Assembly (NCBI GenBank): GCA_003222385.1
Contig: QHVV01000111.1
Coordinates: forward strand, 1-34,656
DNA length: 34,656 bases
From: Acidobacteriota bacterium
GTDB lineage: Bacteria > Acidobacteriota > Thermoanaerobaculia > UBA5066 > Gp7-AA6
Direction of reading: 5' to 3'
Part shown: positions 7,599 to 15,322 of the stretch, piece by piece
Layout of the letters: every line of letters starts with the position of its first letter
How positions within the stretch are numbered: the first letter of the stretch is position 1
Notes under the pieces: model-generated
The model's input: only the letters and a program-made list of their open reading frames with translations
The model's database searches: none
Told to the model about the DNA's origin: nothing
Translations under genes and position numbers: made by a program

Positions 7599-8647
7599 GG
7601 GACCGCGGCCTGGCGCCGCAGCAGATCGTCGAAGCGGGGATCGCCGCGGATCGAGTCGAAGAAGGCGTAGACCGGGAGCGGCATCATGAAGCTCGCACGA
7701 TACGCGAACGCTCTCTCCAGCCACTCGAAGCTGCCGTCGACGTTTCCGAGCGCCAGGTGGAGCTGGACCATGGTCGCCATCGGAACGTAACCGGTCTTCG
7801 CCTTCTCTTCCATTTCCGCCAGCATCCGTTCGGCCTGCCCGCGATCTCCATCCGACGCTCGGGTCAACGCGAGGCCGGCCAGCATCGTGGGGCTTCCGCC
7901 CGTCAGTCGGGCTCCGGTCTCGAATGCCTCCGCCGACTCGCGGAAGCTTCCCTGCACCAGCCGGACGAGCCCCAGCCAGAGATAAGCCTGCGCGAAGTTC
8001 GCGTCCATCTCGAGCGTGCGACGGAGCTGATCGACCGCTTCGTCGTATCGCCGCGCGCAGTAGAACGCCCAGCCGTAGTCGCAGTTGATGATGAGCGACA
8101 GCGGATCGATCTCGAGGGCCTGCCGGAACTGCGCGAGCGATTCTTCGGACCGCCCCCGCGAGGCGAGGAGGAACCCGTAGAAGTGGTGCGCCTGCGCGAA
8201 GTCCGGGTTCAGCTGGATCGCCCTTCGGAACTCCTCCTCCGCCCCGGCCCAGTCCCAGTCGACGAGACGCGCGTAACCGAGCGAGGTGTGGCCCTCGGCG
8301 AGAGCGTCGTCGATCTCGAGCGCCTTCCGGGCGGCGGCCTTCGCCTTCGGATACGCCTCCTTGGGAGGGAGCGCGGCGTACCGGTCCATTCCGAGCATCG
8401 CGTAGCAATCGGACACGCCCGCCCACGCGAGCCCGTACGCCGGGTCCTTCTCGATCGCCTGCTCGAAGTACTCGAGCGCCTTCTTCAGTCCCGGGATCGT
8501 GGCCTTGTTCCAGTGGTATCGCCCTTTGAGGTAGAGCGGATACGCCTCTTTGTCCGCTTCGTAGCGCCTGGCGAGCCGCTTCTTCTGCTCGGGCTCGAGC
8601 GTCACCTTCAGGTTCGTCGTGATCTCCCGTGCGATCTCCTCCTGCAC
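7595..8647 (-). pseudogene. TPR region detached by frameshift from the kinase gene
   Basis: About 350 residues that continue the kinase gene in a different frame. The segment begins VQEEIAREI (about 8620-8647) and runs through KKRLARRYEADKEAYPLYLKGRYHWNK and several TPR units (ALEYFEQAIEKDPAYGLAWAG, AEEEFRRAIQLNPDFAQAHHF, SLAQFRQALEIDPLSL, AVDQLRRTLEMDANFAQAY). It ends with the WLERAFAYR and DPRFDDLLRR motifs usual at the C-terminus of this acidobacterial kinase-TPR family. On its own it lacks a plausible ribosome-binding site; the GTG at 8647 is only the first usable codon after the break. In intact relatives the VDA segment of the kinase half is followed by some 20-25 residues before VQEEI. 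Those are missing here, so a non-triplet deletion or an assembly error is likely. Confidence 0.7.
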
Positions 8648-9861
8648 CGGTTGCCGGCGTCCACGAGCTCGACGTGGATCGAGAGACCCGCGCCGCGCGG
8701 CATCACCCGTCCGGAAAGGACCGTGGTCACGCCGAGCTCCCGCCCGACCTGCTGGGGATCCGCATCCCCGTGGTAGCGGAACATCGTGCTGCGCGCCATC
8801 ACCCTGAGCTTGCGGAGCTGCGACAGTCCATTGATCAACGTCTCGGTGATCCCTTCCGTCAGGTACTCCATTTCCGCGTCGCCGCCCGGGTTTGCGAACG
8901 GGAGGATCGCGAGCGATTTCACGCGGGGAGCGCGTCGCGTGGCCGATCGAACTCCGCTTCCCGCCGCGATCGTCGGATCCGAAGCTCCGGCGGAGGAGAG
9001 ACCCGAGAGGAGCGGGGCGAGCTCGGCCGCCGACGCGAAACGGCGCGCCGGGCTCTTTTCGAGACACCGCGCGACCACGCGATCGAGCTCCGCAGGAACG
9101 TCCGGACTCTCGCGGGACGGAGACGGAGGGTCGTCCCGAAGGATCGCCGCCATTCGATCGAACGCGCTCGATCCCGTGAACGCCGGCTTGCCGGTCAGCA
9201 TCTCGTGGAGCAGGCAGCCGAACGCGAAGATGTCGCTCCGAGCGTCCGCGGCCTCGCCGCGCACCTGCTCGGGCGCCATGTAGCCGACCGTGCCGAGCAC
9301 GGTTCCGGGACGCGTGGGATCGGGCGTCGTCGGCGCGGACGTGGCTTCCTCCCCCGAGTCGTCGCGCACCCAGCGCGCGAGCCCGAAGTCGAGGATCTTG
9401 ACCCGGCCTTCCGAGGTCAGGAAGACATTGTCGGGCTTCAGGTCCCGGTGCACGATCCCGCGCGAATGCGCGGCCGCTAGACCCTCGGCGAGCGCCGCGC
9501 CCAGATCGGCGGCCTTGCGCCAGGGTAACGCCCCCGGCGCGAGCGCCGCGCGCAGGGTCTGTCCCCGGAGGAGCTCGGTGACCGCGAAGGAAACTCCGCG
9601 GTCCGCGCCGAAATCGTAGATCGCGAGCAGGTTCGGATGCGAGAGCGCCGCGATCGCGCGGGCTTCGCGCTCGAAGCGCGCGAGCGCCTCGGCGTTATCG
9701 GAAAGCTCCTCGGGAAGCACCTTGATCGCAACCTCGCGGCCGAGGCGCAGGTCTTTCGCCCGGTACACCTCGCCCATGCCGCCGGCGCCGAGAGGCGCGA
9801 GAACCTCGTATCGATCGAGGAGAGTTCGCGAGACCAGGGTCACGCGCGGCACGTTTACCAC
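8608..9861 (-). CDS. Serine/threonine protein kinase, N-terminal part of a frameshifted kinase-TPR protein
   Basis: 417 residues from GTG at 9861. The kinase domain is complete: glycine loop GAGGMGEVY (about 25-33), Lys47 in VAIKV, catalytic HRDLKPDN (138-145), DFG at 158-160 and GYMAPEQ. Residues about 315-400 form a FlgO/TolB-like domain (SLAILPFANPGGD ... VLSGRVMPRGAGLSIHVELVDA). The last 13 or so residues (arginine-rich, from about 8650) are out of frame and unlike the family. The downstream TPR region continues in another frame down to 7595. The kinase could still be made as a truncated soluble enzyme. It lies 34 nt after selB on the same strand. A GTG at 9852 is an alternative start. 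Whether the break is real or a sequence error is the main uncertainty. Confidence 0.8.
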   Translation of the reverse strand: MVNVPRVTLVSRTLLDRYEVLAPLGAGGMGEVYRAKDLRLGREVAIKVLPEELSDNAEALARFEREARAIAALSHPNLLAIYDFGADRGVSFAVTELLRGQTLRAALAPGALPWRKAADLGAALAEGLAAAHSRGIVHRDLKPDNVFLTSEGRVKILDFGLARWVRDDSGEEATSAPTTPDPTRPGTVLGTVGYMAPEQVRGEAADARSDIFAFGCLLHEMLTGKPAFTGSSAFDRMAAILRDDPPSPSRESPDVPAELDRVVARCLEKSPARRFASAAELAPLLSGLSSAGASDPTIAAGSGVRSATRRAPRVKSLAILPFANPGGDAEMEYLTEGITETLINGLSQLRKLRVMARSTMFRYHGDADPQQVGRELGVTTVLSGRVMPRGAGLSIHVELVDAGNRCRRRSHGRSRRT

Positions 9862-9895
9862 AGACTCGCCGACACCCGCCGGCCCGACTGCCGCG

Positions 9896-11797
9896 CTATT
9901 TCGGCAGGATTTCCCTCCGATCGCCGACCCGTCGGGTGACTTTCTCGGCGTCGAGGTACTCGAGAAGCGGGATCGCGAGCTTGCGCGAAAGGCCGAACAT
10001 CTCTTTGAACTCTCCGATCTCGACGGTGGACCTGCCCGAGGTCCGCAGGCGCGAGATGACGCCGTCGATGGCGTCGCGGGAGATCAGCCAGCCGCCCGGA
10101 AGGCGAACGATCGTCCCGCGTTTGACCAGGTAGCCGAGCAGTCCTTCGACGACCTTCTGGCGGTGATGGACGAGCTGCGTGACTTCGGCCGGCGAGGGAG
10201 GCGATAGCCCGCGCTCGCGAAATACGTCCGCGATCCGGTCGGAGAGCTCGCGCTCCGGGCCGATCAGGTCGTCGCGCCCGGGAGCGCGCGCTTCGTCGCC
10301 GACCGCCGCGAACGCCCCGCGTGCGACCAGCGCTGTCTCGACTGCCTCTGCCCAGGGAGCATCGGCCGCGGGCAGCAGGCGCGAGAGCAGCGTCCGGCGG
10401 GGCATTCCGACCGCTCCGGTGCCGGACTCGAGGTAGAGAGCGATCTCGCGGCGCGCCTTCTCGACGAGGAGGGAAAGAGCGCGCTCCGACACGTACCGCT
10501 CGGGAGATCGCCGCAGGACCTGGACGCGGCCGGAGCCTCGTGAAGCGGCGAGCGCATCGCGAACCCATGCGGGCGGCACGCCGGCGCGACGGGCGAGCTC
10601 GTCTTCCGAGACGCCGCCGTCGCGGGCCTGTTCGACCCAGAGCTCGAGCTTCTCTTCGAGCGACGCGCTCTCGAGTCGGTCCAGCGTTTCGCGCACGTCG
10701 GCCGGCCGCCGCCGACCGAGGGGCGGCGACAGAGGATCGAGGACGATCCCCCCGCCGATCGTCGTGACCGGAGACAGCCTCCGGACGACGAAGCGGTCGC
10801 CCGGCGCGGAAGCGACCGGCACCGAAAGGCGCAGCTGCGCCCGACCCGAGGTCCCGGGCTCGATCCGGCCGCCGTCCAGAACGCGGACGAGAGCCCGCGC
10901 CTCCGAAGAGAAGTGATGAAACGAGAGACGTTCGCCGCTCGCGACGGGCGGCGAAGAGGCGAGGAGTTCGATGCGAACGGTCAGGAGCGCGCTCGTCGCG
11001 AAGGCCCCTGGCGTCGTCAGCATCTGACCGCGCTTCAGGTCGGAGAGCTCGACCCCCGCCAGGTTCGCGCTCACCCGCTCGCCCGCGCGCGCCTCGCCGG
11101 TCTCGCGGCCGTGGACTTCGATCCGCCTCACGCGGACGGTCTGCCGGCGCGGCAGAAGGTCGAGCTTCTGCTCCCGCGAGATTCTTCCGGAGACGAGGCT
11201 TCCGGTCACGACCGGCCCGAAGCCCGCCACCGAGAACGCGCGGTCGATCGGAAGTCGAATGCCGCGCGACTCACGCTCGGTTTCGGCGTTCCGGTCGGCG
11301 AGCTGGACGATCGCGCGCTTCAGTGCCTCGAGCCCCTCGCCCGTTCGCGCGGAAACCGGCACGATCGCGGCGTCTTCGAGAGCGGAACCGCGCGACATCT
11401 CGCGAACGTCCGAGGCCGTGATCTCCACGAGATCGGGCGACACGCGATCCGTCTTCGTCACGGCGACGACGCCGCGGCGGATCCCGAGCATGCGAACGAT
11501 CTCGAAATGCTCCCGGGTCTGCGGCATGACCGACTCGTCGGCTGCGACGACGAGGAGCACCGCATCGATCCCTCCGGCGCCGGCGAGCATGTTCCGGACG
11601 AAGCGCTCGTGACCGGGCACGTCCACGAAGGAGACGCGGACGCCCTCCCACTCGGCATGGGCGAAGCCGAGGTCGATCGTGATGCCCCGGCGCTTCTCCT
11701 CCGGCAGGCGGTCCGTGTCGATGCCGGTCAGGGCGCGAACGAGAGCGGTCTTGCCGTGGTCGATGTGACCGGCGGTTCCGACGAGGAAGCGATCCAC
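9896..11797 (-). CDS. selB: Selenocysteine-specific elongation factor SelB
   Basis: 633 residues, the usual SelB size. SelB delivers selenocysteinyl-tRNA to UGA codons by binding a SECIS hairpin. The N-terminus has GTP-binding motifs ([13 protein letters not shown] with no preceding extension, [19 protein letters not shown]) and DKERGITID-like [14 protein letters not shown]-Tu-like domains II and III follow, with [17 protein letters not shown] typical of SelB. The C-terminal third is a series of winged helices ending with [24 protein letters not shown] and [12 protein letters not shown], the RNA-binding WH4 domain. The start is GTG at 11797, which places the GHIDHGK loop at the correct distance. 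A TAGCCT box lies 6 nt upstream on the minus strand. selA, selD and the Sec tRNA are not in this window. Confidence 0.95.
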   Translation of the reverse strand: MDRFLVGTAGHIDHGKTALVRALTGIDTDRLPEEKRRGITIDLGFAHAEWEGVRVSFVDVPGHERFVRNMLAGAGGIDAVLLVVAADESVMPQTREHFEIVRMLGIRRGVVAVTKTDRVSPDLVEITASDVREMSRGSALEDAAIVPVSARTGEGLEALKRAIVQLADRNAETERESRGIRLPIDRAFSVAGFGPVVTGSLVSGRISREQKLDLLPRRQTVRVRRIEVHGRETGEARAGERVSANLAGVELSDLKRGQMLTTPGAFATSALLTVRIELLASSPPVASGERLSFHHFSSEARALVRVLDGGRIEPGTSGRAQLRLSVPVASAPGDRFVVRRLSPVTTIGGGIVLDPLSPPLGRRRPADVRETLDRLESASLEEKLELWVEQARDGGVSEDELARRAGVPPAWVRDALAASRGSGRVQVLRRSPERYVSERALSLLVEKARREIALYLESGTGAVGMPRRTLLSRLLPAADAPWAEAVETALVARGAFAAVGDEARAPGRDDLIGPERELSDRIADVFRERGLSPPSPAEVTQLVHHRQKVVEGLLGYLVKRGTIVRLPGGWLISRDAIDGVISRLRTSGRSTVEIGEFKEMFGLSRKLAIPLLEYLDAEKVTRRVGDRREILPK

Positions 11798-11831
11798 GGC
11801 GGAAGGCTACAGCGATGGTAGCCTCTCCCGC
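11798..11831. promoter_or_regulatory. 34-bp divergent promoter region between selB and yqeY
   Basis: The start codons of selB (GTG, minus) and yqeY (ATG, plus) are only 34 bp apart. The gap contains an inverted repeat GGCTAC-N7-GTAGCC (11805-11810 and 11818-11823). Each half provides a TAGCCT -10-like box, at 11804-11809 on the minus strand (6 nt before selB) and 11819-11824 on the plus strand (7 nt before yqeY). No Shine-Dalgarno fits on either side. Any -35 element would lie within the opposite gene. Confidence 0.45.
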
Positions 11832-12269
11832 ATGCGCGCCGCGATCGAGAGCGACCTGAAGCAGGCGCTCAAGGCGGGCGAGAAGCGGCGGGTCGCGACT
11901 CTGCGTCTGCTGCTCTCGGCGTTTCAGAACGAGAGGATCCACGCGGGCCGCGAGCTCACCGACGCGGAAGCCGAGGCCGTGATCCGACGGGCGGTCAGAG
12001 AGCGGCGCGAGGCGATCGAGCAATACACCCGGGGCAACCGCGAGGACCTCGCGCGCGCGGAGAGTGAGGAGCTCGAGATCCTCGAGGCGTACCTTCCCGC
12101 GAGCCTGAGCGAAGAAGAAGTCGAGGCCGCGATCCGCGAAATCATCCGGGAAAAGGGGTATTCCAGCGAGCGCCAGGCGGGCCTGGTGATGAAGGACCTG
12201 ATGGCACTTCACCGCGGGCGCGTGGACGGGAAGCGAGCGCAGGAGATCACGCGCCGGTTGCTCGCGTGA
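11832..12269 (+). CDS. yqeY: GatB/YqeY domain protein
   Basis: 145 residues, the normal size of stand-alone YqeY proteins. The family shares the helical tail domain of the GatB subunit of the tRNA-dependent amidotransferase and is thought to contact tRNA, but its role is not settled. Family marks are RVATLRLLLSAFQNERI near the start, the RREAIEQYTRGNREDLA segment, EELEILEAYLPASLSEEE, and GLVMKDLMALHRGRVDGKRAQEI at the end. The ATG at 11832 gives a family-typical N-terminus. It overlaps the next gene by the 4-nt GTGA motif, so yqeY, the CYTH gene and the nucleotidyltransferase appear to form one transcript. Confidence 0.92.
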   Translation: MRAAIESDLKQALKAGEKRRVATLRLLLSAFQNERIHAGRELTDAEAEAVIRRAVRERREAIEQYTRGNREDLARAESEELEILEAYLPASLSEEEVEAAIREIIREKGYSSERQAGLVMKDLMALHRGRVDGKRAQEITRRLLA

Positions 12270-12880
12270 GCGCGCGGTCGGAGGGATCGCCCGGCCGATC
12301 CCGGATCCACGAGGTCGAAATCAAGCTGCCGGCCGCCGACCTGGCGGCTGTCCGCGAAAGGCTTGGAGCGAGCGGCGCCCGCCTCGTCTCGGCGCTCCAC
12401 TTCGAATCGAACGACCTCTACGACGACGACGACGGCACGTTCGCGAAAGCCGGCTGCATGCTGCGGGTCCGGCGGACGGACGACGGTGCGCTCCTGACCT
12501 TCAAGGGACCGGCGCGGTTCCACGCGGGAACGAAGACCCGGGAAGAGCGCGAGACGCGGATCTCCGAGCCGGAGGAGCTCCAGCGCATCTTGGAAGCCCT
12601 CGGCCGGCGGCCGCGATTCCACTACGAGAAACGGCGCGAAGAGTGGTCGCTCGATGAATGTGTGATCGCGCTCGACGAAACCCCGATCGGATCGTTCGTC
12701 GAAGTCGAAGGAGATCCCGCGGCCATCCGCCGCGTGGTCCACGAGCTCGATTTCGACGCGTCGGAATCACTGCCGTACTCCTACCCCGAGCTCTACGCCC
12801 GGCGCCGGCGAGAGGACCGATCGCTCCCCGTCGACATGACCTTTCCGGACGCCGGCGGCCCTGCCGAAGGCAAACCTTGA
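12266..12880 (+). CDS. CYTH domain protein (class IV adenylate cyclase / triphosphatase family)
   Basis: 204 residues. The N-terminal EVEIK (ExExK, residues 16-20) is the hallmark of the CYTH superfamily, which binds triphosphate compounds in a beta tunnel using divalent metal. Further charged strand motifs follow: MLRVRRTDD, LLTFKGPA, KTREERET, and FVEVEGD near residues 149-155. Family members are adenylate cyclase CyaB, thiamine triphosphatase or inorganic triphosphatase, and the sequence does not decide which. The start GTG overlaps the yqeY stop by 4 nt (GTGA), and its stop overlaps the next gene by 4 nt (TTGA). Cytoplasmic; no signal or membrane segment. Confidence 0.82.
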   Translation: MSARSEGSPGRSRIHEVEIKLPAADLAAVRERLGASGARLVSALHFESNDLYDDDDGTFAKAGCMLRVRRTDDGALLTFKGPARFHAGTKTREERETRISEPEELQRILEALGRRPRFHYEKRREEWSLDECVIALDETPIGSFVEVEGDPAAIRRVVHELDFDASESLPYSYPELYARRRREDRSLPVDMTFPDAGGPAEGKP

Positions 12881-13860
12881 AGGCGATGCTCCTGGCGGCC
12901 GGCCGCGGAACGCGGTTCCGGCCGGTCACGGAAGCCGTCCCGAAAGCGCTCTTCCCTTTCTGCAATGTCCCGCTTCTGCGGACGCACCTTGCCCGCCTCG
13001 GCCGGGCGGGCTTCTCGGAGGTCGGGATCAACACGCATCACCTGCCGGATGCGATTCGCGCGAGCGTTCGAGAGCTTCCGTCCGGCGCCCCCAAGACGCG
13101 GCTGTTCCACGAGCCGGAGATCCTCGGAACCGCCGGCGCGCTCCGAAACGCGGCGGACTTCCTCTCGACGGACGATTTCCTGGTCGTCAACGTCGACGCG
13201 GCTCTGGAGCCGGACTTTGCCGGCCTGATGTCGCGCCACCGTCAGACGGGTCGCGCCGTCACTCTTCTGGTCGCGGAAAACAAGGAGCCGGCCCGATTCA
13301 CCCCGCTCGCGGCGGAGGGAGACCGCATCGTCTCATTCGGCAGAGGCTCCTCCTGGCCTCTCGTCTACACCGGCGTCTCCATCCTTTCTCGCCGTGTTCT
13401 CTCCCGGATTCCGGCGGGAGAACGCTCCCTCGTCGCGGATCTCTGGCAGCCGCTCTTGGACGCCGGCGAAGAGATCGGGTGGCTCCTGCACGACGGACCC
13501 TTTTCCGACCTGGGCACGCCGAGGGACTTCCTCCGTGCCACTCGCCAGGCGCTCACGCGAGGCGGACCGTTTCCTTCCGAGAGCGGCGCCTTCGATGCTC
13601 CCACGCGCATTCTTTCCAGGATCCCGCTCCGGGGTTTCGAGGGCGTCTCGACCGTCGTGGGCCGGGCCTCGATCGGAAGTGGAGCGCGCCTGATCGAGAG
13701 CGTGATCTGGGACGGCGTGGAGATCGGCGCCGGTGCCTATCTCCAGGATTGCGTGGTCGCCGGAGGAAGGGTTCCTCCGGGGGCGATCTTTCGCGACTCG
13801 GTATTGTGGGCGGCGCCGAAGGAAACGGCGGCGGCTCATCCGCTGTCGCCGGACGCCTGA
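12877..13860 (+). CDS. Sugar-phosphate nucleotidyltransferase with C-terminal beta-helix
   Basis: 327 residues from a TTG start that overlaps the CYTH stop (TTGA). The start gives MKAMLLAAGRGTRFRPVTE, the nucleotide-binding GxGTRFxPxT signature, followed by VPKALFPFCNVPL. VNVDAALEPDF around residues 105-115 is the probable metal-binding region. The segment YTGVSILSRRVL and the downstream GPFSDLGTPRDF are typical of NTP-transferase family proteins. A C-terminal left-handed beta-helix part follows (VVGRASIGSGARLIESVIWDGVEIGAGAYLQDCVV as hexapeptide-like turns). It probably makes an NDP-sugar from a sugar 1-phosphate; GDP-mannose-type or MurU-type activity are both possible. An ATG at 12886 is an alternative start. 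Confidence 0.8.
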   Translation: MKAMLLAAGRGTRFRPVTEAVPKALFPFCNVPLLRTHLARLGRAGFSEVGINTHHLPDAIRASVRELPSGAPKTRLFHEPEILGTAGALRNAADFLSTDDFLVVNVDAALEPDFAGLMSRHRQTGRAVTLLVAENKEPARFTPLAAEGDRIVSFGRGSSWPLVYTGVSILSRRVLSRIPAGERSLVADLWQPLLDAGEEIGWLLHDGPFSDLGTPRDFLRATRQALTRGGPFPSESGAFDAPTRILSRIPLRGFEGVSTVVGRASIGSGARLIESVIWDGVEIGAGAYLQDCVVAGGRVPPGAIFRDSVLWAAPKETAAAHPLSPDA

Positions 13861-13864
13861 GCTC

Positions 13865-14494
13865 TCACCTCCTCCAGCCGTTCTCGCCCCGTACGTAGTA
13901 GAGGGTGTGAATCTTCGCAGTTCTTCCGAACACGCGGACGACCGCCATTCGGTCGCGGCCGTCCCAGAGATAGATGGAGCCGGGCGTGCTCTCGCCGGCC
14001 GGGGAAAACGAGCAGAGATCGGAGTTGTTGAAGCGGATCGGGTCGTCCACGCGATCGAGCTTGCGGCCGGGCGTCGAGGGGTCGGGAACAGGCGTGTCTT
14101 TGAGGATGCCGGGCCGCACGTCTCCGCGCAGCCAGGGAACGGCGAAGCCGAGGGATCGGTCGACGCCGGATGCGATTTCCGCGTTGCGCACTCCGTTGCC
14201 GTTTCCATCGCGATAGAGCGCCCACTCGTAGCGTCCTCCGTCGTTGCGGAACTTCAGAGCGACGGACACTCCTCGGGTCAACGCGTAAGTTCGGGCGCGG
14301 AAGAACGCCGCGGCGAGCTCGGCGGCGGCCGATCGGATCGCGAGCGACGCCTGCAGCTGAAACGCGCCGGCCGCGGTCGCCGTCACGAGCGCCGCCGTCA
14401 CGCCGAGAGCCACGATGAGCTCGAGCGACGAGAAACCGCGGCGCGAGGAAAGCCCGGGACCGCTCGCGCGGACCCGGGCGGGCACGGTCGTCAC
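13865..14494 (-). CDS. GspH/FimT-like pseudopilin
   Basis: About 209 residues from a GTG that overlaps the stop of the comEA-like gene (GTGA). The prepilin signature is RRGFSSLELIVALGVTAALV: cleavage after the Gly, with Glu at position +5 of the mature protein, then a hydrophobic helix. The mature part contains AELAAAFFRARTYALTRGVSV and YRDGNGNGVRNAEI, patterns usual in GspH/FimT minor pseudopilins. The product would be inserted in the inner membrane, processed by a prepilin peptidase and built into a type IV pilus or competence pilus. Pairing with a ComEA-like DNA-binding protein favours a DNA-uptake role. The N-terminal 24 residues before the cleavage site are long but acceptable. It converges with the nucleotidyltransferase gene 4 bp away. 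Confidence 0.8.
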   Translation of the reverse strand: MTTVPARVRASGPGLSSRRGFSSLELIVALGVTAALVTATAAGAFQLQASLAIRSAAAELAAAFFRARTYALTRGVSVALKFRNDGGRYEWALYRDGNGNGVRNAEIASGVDRSLGFAVPWLRGDVRPGILKDTPVPDPSTPGRKLDRVDDPIRFNNSDLCSFSPAGESTPGSIYLWDGRDRMAVVRVFGRTAKIHTLYYVRGENGWRR

Positions 14495-14955
14495 CGTCCC
14501 TTGCCCGCAGGGACGGAAGCCGGAGCGGACTTGGGAGCAGGCTTGTTTTTGGCGGGGGCGGGTCCCTCCTTTTTCCGGGAGGACCCGAGGCGAACCTTTG
14601 CGGCGAGTGTGGTGGGGCCGCTCACGGCGACGTAGGGTTTCAGGGTCAGGAACATCTTTTCGCCGATTCCCTTGACCTCCATGAGGTCCTCGGGCCGGGC
14701 GAAGGGTCCGTGGGATTTGCGGTAATCGAGAACGCGCCCCGCCACCTTCTCTCCGATGCGCGGGAGAAGCGCGATCTGGGTGGCCGAGGCCTGGTTGATG
14801 TTGACTTTTCCGGCGGCCGCGGGAGCGCTCGAATTGTCCGCTGCGAGGAACGCGGCCGAGGAAAGGAGAAGAAGGCCCGCGAGAAACGAGCCCCGCGGGC
14901 GGCGGCGAGCGGCGCCGTTCGCGGAAGTCGGAAGTTGCGGAGATCGAGTCGTCAT
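14491..14955 (-). CDS. ComEA-like helix-hairpin-helix DNA-binding protein
   Basis: 154 residues. The ATG at 14955 has a strong Shine-Dalgarno AAAGGAG with 7-nt spacing, which beats the upstream in-frame TTG. An N-terminal hydrophobic segment (SFLAGLLLLSSAAFLAA, about residues 23-39) serves as signal peptide or membrane anchor. The helix-hairpin-helix unit has the ComEA pattern: VNINQASATQIALLPRIGEKVAGRVLDYR, then FARPEDLMEVKGIGEKMFLTLKPYV. The tail is lysine- and proline-rich. ComEA binds incoming DNA in the periplasm during natural transformation; that is known for the family and inferred here. The next gene is a pseudopilin overlapping by 4 nt, supporting competence. A structured leader with a hidden ribosome-binding site lies about 90-130 nt upstream. 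Confidence 0.85.
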   Translation of the reverse strand: MTTRSPQLPTSANGAARRRPRGSFLAGLLLLSSAAFLAADNSSAPAAAGKVNINQASATQIALLPRIGEKVAGRVLDYRKSHGPFARPEDLMEVKGIGEKMFLTLKPYVAVSGPTTLAAKVRLGSSRKKEGPAPAKNKPAPKSAPASVPAGKGR

Positions 14956-15044
14956 TCGGAAACTCCTTTGCGATTCGGGATCGGTCAGCAAATCGTCCGG
15001 GGTGGTAGTCCTTCGGGGTTTTCGTCCTCATCGAGCTTTCGCGA

Positions 15045-15084
15045 TCAGGCGTTCTCCATCGGCACCTCCTGTTTTTCGAGGTGC
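15045..15084 (-). promoter_or_regulatory. Structured leader: SD-sequestering hairpin plus 4-codon ORF
   Basis: On the minus strand a 7-bp stem (GCACCTC at 15084-15078 with GAGGTGC at 15068-15062, 9-nt loop) pairs with part of a strong AGGAGGTG Shine-Dalgarno. That site is followed after a few nucleotides by ATG at 15059 and a four-codon ORF (M-E-N-A, stop at 15045-15047). The comEA-like start is about 90 nt downstream. This could be a regulatory leader, or a remnant. The rest of the 14956-15322 gap holds a GC-rich palindrome near 15103-15114 and no recognisable gene. Confidence 0.35.
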
Positions 15085-15310
15085 GATCGTTCGCGAGAAG
15101 CGTGCCGCGCGCGGCGTTTCACGGAACCTCTGTGTCGGAAGGCTTTCGCGCGGGTGAGGGCCGGCAGACCGGTGGGAGGGGCGAAAAGAAAACTGTCGGT
15201 CCGGTCGGGGAGAGAGGATGGAATCCGCTCAGCCGGAAGGACTCGCACAGAAGGAAAAAGAGGTTGCCACCTGACCGGAGTTTTGGCGGTGTGCTCGCCC
15301 GCGGCGCCGA

Positions 15311-15316
15311 TAGACT
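15311..15316 (+). promoter_or_regulatory. -10-like element for ubiX
   Basis: TAGACT ends 6 nt before the GTG start of ubiX, with no Shine-Dalgarno, predicting a leaderless transcript. No well-spaced -35 is visible; TTGGCG at 15283-15288 is 22 nt away, which is too far. Confidence 0.4.
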
Positions 15317-15322
15317 CGGGCC

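Noticed and set aside
8600-8670. In-frame UGA (selenocysteine) as explanation for the broken kinase-TPR gene
   Set aside because: Joining the two halves needs a frame change and missing residues, not read-through of a stop codon.
5630-8776. Plus-strand open frame of about 1048 codons across the GT-C-like gene and the TPR region
   Set aside because: It is arginine-rich with no domain, and runs over well-supported genes on both strands.
14495-15031. N-terminal extension of the pseudopilin frame to 15031
   Set aside because: The extension overlaps the comEA-like gene in another frame and is arginine/proline-rich. The prepilin signature needs only the start at 14494.
15045-15248. 67-codon minus-strand frame ending at the 4-codon ORF
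   Set aside because: It has no homology, no ribosome-binding site at its start and shadow-like composition. Only the SD-hairpin part was kept.
15085-15322. Possible riboswitch (cobalamin, TPP or c-di-GMP) in the gap before ubiX
   Set aside because: Short resemblances to conserved words were seen but no full core of any class could be assembled on either strand.
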